A stretch of DNA of 64,000 bases, taken from positions 76,672,798 through 76,736,797 of the forward strand of contig ML679961.1 in the NCBI GenBank assembly GCA_007922225.1. The letters run 5' to 3'. The position numbers and the translations under genes are program-made. Below, piece after piece: positions 57,480 through 64,000 of this stretch. The notes under the pieces are model-generated. The model made no database searches and was not told the DNA's origin. It saw nothing but the letters and a program-made list of their open reading frames with translations. Source of the stretch: Emydura subglobosa. Taxonomy: Eukaryota; Chordata; Testudines; Chelidae. Each line of letters opens with the position of its first letter. The stretch's first letter is position 1.

Positions 57480-57860
57480 AGCAAACCAAGGATACAAGTG
57501 GTCCTCAAACTTTTGAACCCCTTTCCCCTTCTGACTCCCCGTTCCCCTCCCCACAAGCTGGGGCTGGGCCACAGTCAGGGGTCTATGGGTGGGGGCAAGG
57601 GCCCCAGCATCCGGTAGCCAGGCCCTGAAGCCCCAGGCTGAGACTGGGGAAGGTGTGCACTGCAGTGGGGGGGGAGGGTCCACCCCAAGGCTGGGGCCAG
57701 GCTGTGTGGAAAGGGAGCATGAGATCAGGCACCATGGCAGGGGGTGTGGGGCCAGACCTGGAGCAGAACTCAGGGCAGAAGGGGGCTGGGGGATCCTCCC
57801 TTACCCCCACCCCCTTCAGAGGTCTGGACACTCTCCCTTGGGGGCAGGGCCTCCTACAGA
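57480..57860 (+). repeat. GC-rich dispersed repeat upstream of NAT10
   Basis: GTGGTCCTCAAACTTTTGAA then CCACAAGCTGGGGCTGGGCC and GGGTGGGGGCAAGGGCCCCA match a turtle dispersed repeat that starts 'tggtcctcaaactttt'. It lies outside the CpG island, so its GC content does not indicate a second promoter. Confidence 0.45.
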
Positions 57861-58831
57861 TTGAAGACTTCAGGACTGATGCTGAACTTGTTAGACACAT
57901 ACACTTCTCCCGAGATGATACATTCCCTCACCCTATTTGTTGGAGGACCCCCTTTCTTTCCCCTCAATTCTGTTCCTCGGAGACAGTATATTCCCTGATA
58001 GAAGCAAGCTTTTGCCTTTCTGCTGCAGTTGCAAATACCCATTACACAGTGTGGTGGTGTTTACAATTAGGTGCATAATATGTATGAATGTTTTTCGATT
58101 ATAAAGAACACAACTAAGCATTTTTATTATTTATGAGGAGTGCTAAATGCTCCAACCCTAATCAAAATTGTTAGATCCAGTAGGGCAAGAATGGCAGAGG
58201 CCTTACCCTAAGGTGAGTTTAAAAAGATGCTTTCCACATCAGTATATCCCTTGCCTTTCACTTTAGGTGAATGTTGTCGTTATTATATTATCATGAGACA
58301 GAACAAAGAAGAGGGAAAATATGCATGTATGAGTAAGAGTCAGAGATCAACAACAGAGGTGCATGTAGCATTCTATGCATTGCCCCACTTCAGTTTTTGC
58401 CCACTAGCTCTAACTAATTGCACAACCAGGCTCTGTTTCACAAGATGTTAGGTAGTTTTAGAAAATTTACATCGAGTAGCGCCAACAGCAATGAAAGGGA
58501 AAGGAGCAGATAAAGAAACATAAAAGGTGCACCTGACAGCACCTTTTTTACGATAAAATTAGCCCAAGAAACCCATCAAGAAAGAAGCGTAGAGGTGCAT
58601 GAAGAAAATAAGGAGCAAGAAATTTCTTTAACAGTTACATGCTATTTTACAAGTGCAGGAATAGGCATAACTCAGAAGACATTCCAGCATCCCTTCTCAG
58701 TATCAATAATCCTTCAACGTAGCCCACCTTCATAGATGACAAAACAATAACCATAGCAAAATATAGATAATTGTAACTTTACTTTTAATGTCTATATTTT
58801 TTATATATTTACTACAATAATAAAACCATAG

Positions 58832-59089
58832 GAGTAATGGTCTCAAGGTGCAGTGTAAGAGGTCTAGGTTGGATATTAGGGAAAACTTTTTCAGTAGGAG
58901 GGTGGTGAAGCACTGGAATGGGTTACCTAGGGAGGTGGAGGAATCTCCATCCTTAGTGGTTTTTAAGGTGCGGCTTGACAAAGTCCTGGCGGGGATTATT
59001 AAATTGGGGTTGGTCCTGCTTTGAGCAGGGGGTTGGACTAGATAACTGTGTGAGGTCCTTTCCACCCCTAATCTTCTATGATTCTATGA
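58832..59089 (+). mobile_element. CR1 LINE 3' end, + orientation
   Basis: The text GTTGGATATTAGGGAAAACT, AGCACTGGAATGGGTTACCT and AGGTCCTTTCCACCCCTAAT, ending in the tandem TCTATGATTCTATGA (59074-59088), is the classical CR1 3' terminus. About 260 bp, 5' truncated. Confidence 0.92.
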
Positions 59090-60469
59090 AAACACAGACT
59101 AGTGCAACTTAAAGGTAGAAGTTTTAAAAGTCTTCCAAGGTTTACAGAAGAAAATTGAAAAATAGAGAAAATAAACAACACTAGCTCATAGATTTCAGGA
59201 AAGTGGATGTAGTGTTCTGTTTTTGTTGCAAAGTATGTGGTGTTGGAAAGTATAGTCACTGATGGTGGGTTTTAGGAAGGGCAGTATATCCACGTGACTC
59301 TTGAAACGCACGAGAAAAGCCATGTGAACATAAAAATACAGTGACGGGCACTGTCACTATGATTGAAAACTGAGTGTACAATTGAGCGGACTTCACGATT
59401 GCTCAAAATAGAGAATGCTTGCACATCTTATTTGAAAGAACCGTTGCTATTGTTCTTCACTTAGCTGAACATGGATCAATGGGAAAACTTAGTAAATGTG
59501 GAAAAGGAAACTCTTTAGGCCAAACTGAGCTTGTGATGAAAGAACATATAAAATCATGTTTTGCTAAAGGACACTAGTACTTGCCACTTCCCTCAGTATG
59601 AAAGGGACATACACTAACCTTTGTAAGCCGAACGGAGATTGCCCAAGCCCTTCAACCAAAACCACACTGTTTTAAATACAATATAAAACAGATTTACTAA
59701 CTACAGAAAGATAGATTTTACGTAGCTGGCCTAGAGATCAGAGTTGGTTACTTAAGGAACAAAAGTAAATTCACATTTTAAGTTCACAAACGAAGCAGGG
59801 TTTGAATCAAGCAGTCTCTCACCCTGACAGATAGAACAAGTAAGTTACAGTTCCTCAATACACAGACTGGACCACCTTTCCCAACCTGGGACCACCTTTC
59901 CCCAGTTCAAAGTCTTTCTTCCAGATGTGCTTCCAGGTAGTAAGATAGGGGAGTGATGATGTCACTGTCTCTTTTTATACCTTTGCCCACTGCTAGAAAG
60001 ATCCTTGCTGTGACATGGGGGATAGGCAGCCCCCATTGCCTACATGCACTGAGAAATGTCTGGGATAGTCATTGGGAAAGTGGATACCCTTTAATGGGCC
60101 ATCAACATGTCTGGCTGGTCCTTTATTGTACTTGAAAGGTTGGTTGGTATTCCCAACCTATTTCAGTAACACATACATAGCAAAACTTCATAACTTCAGC
60201 TACAACAACATATATAATCCAACAGGATAGTAATGTTCAACAGCTCAAGACTTTTAAAATGATAGCTCAACAAGGTATACGTGGTACAAAACATATACTC
60301 ATATCACAGTGGTGAAAATGGGTGTTCCAAGGTGCTACTTTAAGGTACAGAATGTCACAAGAACAAAAAGGCCTTTTTCCTCCTTAAGGGTGCCATTCCT
60401 TAAATCTAGTGTTGAGTGACACAGCAAATTCCTCAAACTGGTCAAAAAACCTTTTTTTTTTTTCTTCAA

Positions 60470-61520
60470 CGAGCTACATTTGCAGCTTCAACCAGATGGC
60501 AGACAGTTTTGAAATCCTGTGTGAAAACATTAAGGCCTCTCTCCAACACAAGACGGGAGAGCAAAATTGAAAGTGGCAATACCCTGCAGTGTCAGATGGA
60601 GTGCACAATCAGCACTGTTAAAATAAGAAAAATGACAAGAGATAATGGGGAAACCAGATTACCGGCAAATTAACTCATTTTAGTTCATCATCTCATTTGT
60701 GGTTCCGCACAACTTACTGTTGAAAATTGATACTGTAGGCAAAAATTTCAGAGCTCAGCATTTGGTCTTGATGTCAGCAAATTAGTTGATAATAGACAAA
60801 TACAGAATTATCGTGAAAATGGAGTTGAAGAAATGTTAATTGCTAAATATATAGAAGAGTCAGTGCCTGCAGAACTAGCTGAAACATGAGTCCAGAGAAA
60901 GAAGAAATTATTCAGCTATGAAGCAGAGGATCAACTTATTGGTGATGCAGAAAAGAGATTTAAATTGGACTTCTTCATCGCTGCCATAGACATTGCTGAG
61001 GCTGCTCTCATGAACCTAGGAGAACATTCTGAATTATTGCAAGAACACATCAATGTGTTTGGATTTCTGTGTGATGTGAAAAACATTGCCAACTTTTTTT
61101 TTTCCAACAAATGAATTGGACAAATTGTGCAGTAACCTGGAATCAGCTCTGACAAGTTCTGATGACAGTATTAGAAATGTAGATGGGTACAACCTGGTAC
61201 ATGAACTTCAGTCTTTCTGGTGTTTTGCTGAAGCCTGTGGATGCATCTGAATCACTTCAATTGATTTTCAGGAAGTTTGTCTTGAGTGTACACAAACACG
61301 TGTAATGTTTCATGAGCGTTTCTCACAACTCCAATCTGTGTGGTGCCCGTGGAAAGAAGTTTCTCAAAACTTAATTTACTAAAAACTAATGAGGTCTATC
61401 CTGTCTCAAGAACATTTGGTACAACTAACTACATTGTCCAAAGAAAGTGACATATGCAAGACACATCAAGGATGTGACTGAAGAATTCATCAGACCACTT
61501 CGTTACTTAGCATGAACAAG
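60470..61520 (+). pseudogene. hAT-superfamily transposase relic (ZMYM1/TTF-like)
   Basis: No frame is intact, but segments in the + direction read, in order, ASTRWQT (60497), LDVSKLVDNRQIQNYRENGV then EEMLIAKYIEESVPAEL (60767-60888), QLIGDAEKRFKLDFFIAAID then HINVFGFLCDVKNI (about 60932-61088), and near 61.3-61.5 kb a degraded dimerisation-like block. This order (TRW, NYRE.G.EEA, FR.D.F....D, ERSFSKLKL-like end) is that of hAT transposases and hAT-derived ZMYM1-type genes. An A run (61524-61539) lies just after the relic. Decayed by stops and frameshifts. Confidence 0.7.
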
Positions 61521-62028
61521 GTAAAAAAAAAAAAAAAACCTCATTTTTTTCCAGTCATCCACTGAAGAATAAAACGTTAACAGGCAATTTATTTATTTAG
61601 TTTTGAAGGTATTTGCAGCTAATTACTTGTTGTGCATTTCTGTAAGTTATTATTTGCATGCTTTGATTAAATTGGTGATGGATTATTAATGAAAAGGGAC
61701 CCAATGCATTCTTCTATAGGGGGTCTCCAAATTTCTTGCTACGGCAAGGGGTAGGAGCCAGGGTTAAGAAATGGTGCCAGAAGGGGAAAACCCCTGGATA
61801 AGAAGGGGACAAAGGGAATAAAAGGTACCATAGGTGGCCAAAGCTCTCTGCAGTGTTTACAAAAATAGAGGTTAGGCAGCACAGTATATCTCAGCATCTG
61901 CTTCCAAGGGCTGTGTTCTTAAAGGCACAGTACAACTGCCAAGTCAAGGTAGGTAGCTCTTCCCTAGCTGCAGGACATATTGAATTGCTACAGGGGACTT
62001 GAGTCAATGAAATATTTTACATAACTCC

Positions 62029-62062
62029 CACCAAAAAAAAAAAATAATAATAATAATACTTC
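62029..62062. repeat. A-rich and (AAT)n microsatellite
   Basis: A run followed by about five ATA/AAT units (ATAATAATAATAATAC). Confidence 0.8.
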
Positions 62063-62717
62063 AGTGTTTAAAAGAATACCTTATCAGTTTAAATGAATGC
62101 ATAAAGCCTTGTAGCAGTTCACAATTTTGTCTTATCTGCTGTTCTGATTTGCAGAAATTGGACTCCTTTTCTTGTAATAAATTTTTAAAAAATTGTTTAC
62201 TTTCAAAAACGTTATTTTTGTTACTCTGATTCTTAGCATTTCATCTTTTACCTTTAACATTATGCAGCGAGATGCCATTTTGGCTATTTAATTTATATTT
62301 TACCAGAAAATAGGCAGTGAAAATATTAGTGGTTGTAAGTAGTTTTAGCAATGACATCAGTATTTCTAGCACAACATCATGTTTTTTTTGTAATTTGCAA
62401 TTCTAATTTTTTTTTTTTTTTTTTAAACATTGCAGGTTTATTCTTTTGGATCATGTGACTAAACGGCTGACTGATTTAGTGGGCTAGTGCCAAAACTTAT
62501 TCAGTTTCATTTGATCTTTCCAAATATTCACTAAGGGTAGTGTACTATCATCTCATATGATATCCTTCCTCAATTTCTTTAATTTTTAATGAACATAAAT
62601 CTACAACCACCAGACTTCAAAAATCATGAATTCTATAACTAAAAATATTGAAATTTTAAAAATGTTTTTTTTATTTGCCTTCTTGTTTTCTGAGCCTATA
62701 GGGATGTACTAGGACCA

Positions 62718-62795
62718 GCTCCACAAAGATATTTAGGCTCCTAACCACCACTGATCTCAACAGAAGTTAGGAGCCTAAATACTTTTGTGGAGTGG
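62718..62795. repeat. Hairpin repeat, arms about 28 nt
   Basis: GCTCCACAAAGATATTTAGG then CTCCTAAC (62718-62745) pairs with GTTAGGAGCCTAAATACTTTTGTGGAG (62766-62792). Nearly perfect stem with a 20-nt loop. The phrase TTAGGCTCCTAAC recurs as decayed copies elsewhere in the window (about 9000, 17480). Confidence 0.7.
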
Positions 62796-62845
62796 GACCT
62801 AACTTCATTCTTTTGCTGTTACCGCTCCCACAGAATCCATATCCA

Positions 62846-62960
62846 GCAGAACCGTTTATCCAATCTAACTGGGACTGGGGCTAGACAGTAGAATTAAAAA
62901 TTCGGATAATCCGGAAAATGGGAAAGTGCGAGGTGCAGTGCCATCTAGCAGGCACAGGAG
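62846..62960. repeat. Possible pogo/Tigger-like MITE fragment
   Basis: CAGAACCGTTTATCCAATCT at one side and AATTCGGATAATCCGGAAAA at the other resemble inverted ends of turtle Tigger-type non-autonomous elements (CGGATAATCxG). Ends not closed. Confidence 0.35.
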
Positions 62961-63644
62961 AGATCGCCCACTTCTGGACCGGTGTGTGCTGGCTGTTTGG
63001 TTAATATGGAGAGCAGATAATAGAGCAGATAAACAGTACTTAACATTCCTTTAACATTCAATAGTGTTCTGGACTGCCCGCCTCCACATTTAATTGAAAG
63101 TTAATTTTAAAAAGATCTTTATTTTGGTAAGTAACTTGCAGCTTGCAAATAGAAGAGTAAAGCATATGCCGCACCATTACTTCATTTGCTGCACACATAA
63201 ATGTTGATATTTCTACAGAATTGTTTATATGTCTAAACTGCATAATTCACTGTTTTAGCCTTCTATGCATGATAAATATCTTTGCTGTGATACATTTAAG
63301 TGATATTAGTCATACTGAAAAGTTTGTTTTGTACTGTCAATCACATACAGAGTTCAGCATGTGGAAAAGGATGGCAAGTAGGATTTGTTTAGTACAGAAG
63401 ATTTAAAAACAAAGTTATCAACGCCATATTGAAAACTTTGACTTGTACAATCCCTTACCCCTTCCTTGTTTAACAAGAACAGTCTCCAAATACAAGAAAA
63501 ACCACCACATTAAATAATAAATGCAGAAAAGAGATGAATTTTAAAAAACAGTCCACAAGCTGGTCTGTATGCTGCTCATTGGCTGCATAGAATTGGCAGG
63601 TCACAGGATGCAAAGTCTTTATTTCAGATGTTAAATAAAAGACT

Positions 63645-63762
63645 GTTACACTTACCTTGTAACTGTTGTTCGAGATGTGTTGCTCATGTCCATTCCTTTG
63701 TAGGTGTCTGTGCACCTTCGTGCATGGTTACCGGAACTTTTTCCCCTTTAGCAGTACCCGTA
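63645..63762. mobile_element. Partial DIRS terminal repeat, first copy
   Basis: GTTACACTTACCTTGTAACT, then TTCGAGATGTGTTGCTCATGTCC and so on to GCAGTACCCGTAAAACAAGG. It matches the left end of the intron 10 DIRS element but stops after about 118 bp, immediately before a second, longer copy. Confidence 0.7.
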
Positions 63763-63764
63763 AA

Positions 63765-64000
63765 ACAAGGTTACTTACCAGTAACTGTTGTTCTTCGAGA
63801 TGTGTTGCTCATATCCATTCCAATTTAGGTGTGTGCGCGCCCCGTGCAGAGATTCCCGGAACCTTTTTTCCTTAGCTTGCCCGCAGGGCCAGCTCAGGCA
63901 CCCCCTGGAGTGCCGCACTCATGTCGCAGTATAAAGGGCACTGCTGGCCACGCGGGTCCCCAGTCCCTTCTTTCTGCCAACTCCGACAGCGGGGATGGGG
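63765..64000. mobile_element. DIRS terminal repeat, second copy, cut by window end
   Basis: Starts GGTTACTTACCAGTAACTGT, then the GTTCTTCGAGATGTGTTGCT core, a GTATAAAGGG box and the CAACTCCGACAGCGGGGA motif, and runs off the right edge. It is a different subfamily from the intron 10 copy. The internal region may follow beyond the window. Confidence 0.75.

Larger units (their letters stand above)
57141..63644. other. Intergenic DNA upstream of NAT10
   Basis: Apart from the dispersed repeat, CR1 end, hAT relic and hairpins listed separately, no coding exon was recognised. In mammals CAPRIN1 lies here with its 3' end toward NAT10. No CAPRIN1 coding exon is visible in the 7 kb shown, so its 3' UTR or the gene itself may start beyond the window. 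Confidence 0.5.

Noticed and set aside
57141..63644. CAPRIN1 3' exon or UTR
   Set aside because: Expected from mammalian synteny, but no coding block matching CAPRIN1 is visible and a UTR cannot be recognised by reading.

Overview
The window is vertebrate nuclear DNA, most likely from a cryptodiran turtle. It has long GT-AG introns, no bacterial gene structure, several CR1 LINE 3' ends, tRNA-derived and MIR-like SINEs, degenerate DIRS-type tyrosine-recombinase retrotransposons, and hAT-like and other miniature DNA transposons. This repeat mixture is the one I associate with turtles. A crocodilian or another sauropsid is not excluded by reading alone.

Two host genes are supported, arranged tail to tail. 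On the + strand, the last three coding exons of ABTB2 (ankyrin repeat and BTB/POZ domain protein 2) lie at 3227-3295, 4546-4659 and 5951-6148. The rest of that gene lies to the left of the window. On the - strand, the whole coding region of NAT10 (RNA cytidine acetyltransferase) runs from an ATG at 54452-54450 to a stop at 17155-17153. I assembled 28 coding exons by matching every GT-AG junction and its phase. They sum to 3063 nt, which is 1020 codons plus a stop, with no frameshift or premature stop. A non-coding first exon with a GT donor lies in a CpG island at about 56.5-57.1 kb. The convergent NAT10-ABTB2 order matches mammalian 11p13.

Layout: 1-3226 is ABTB2 intron containing a tRNA-type SINE. 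3227-6148 holds the ABTB2 3' exons, followed by a probable 3' UTR to about 8.2 kb. 8.2-17.1 kb is intergenic and carries a 0.7 kb CR1 fragment. 17.1-56.9 kb is NAT10. Its intron 10 (35933-42525) holds a 5.9 kb degenerate DIRS element with inverted termini, and this DIRS copy is itself interrupted by a 465 bp hAT-like MITE flanked by a perfect 8 bp target duplication. Introns 2-4 carry a cluster of inverted-repeat elements. 57-64 kb is NAT10-upstream intergenic DNA with a CR1 3' end, a decayed hAT transposase relic and, at the right edge, the start of another DIRS terminal repeat.

I found no previously undescribed multi-gene system. The points worth most attention are the nested DIRS/hAT insertion, the fold-back architecture of the DIRS ends, the decayed hAT transposase followed by an A tract, and the intact NAT10 with ATP- and acetyl-CoA-site residues at the same numbers as in human.
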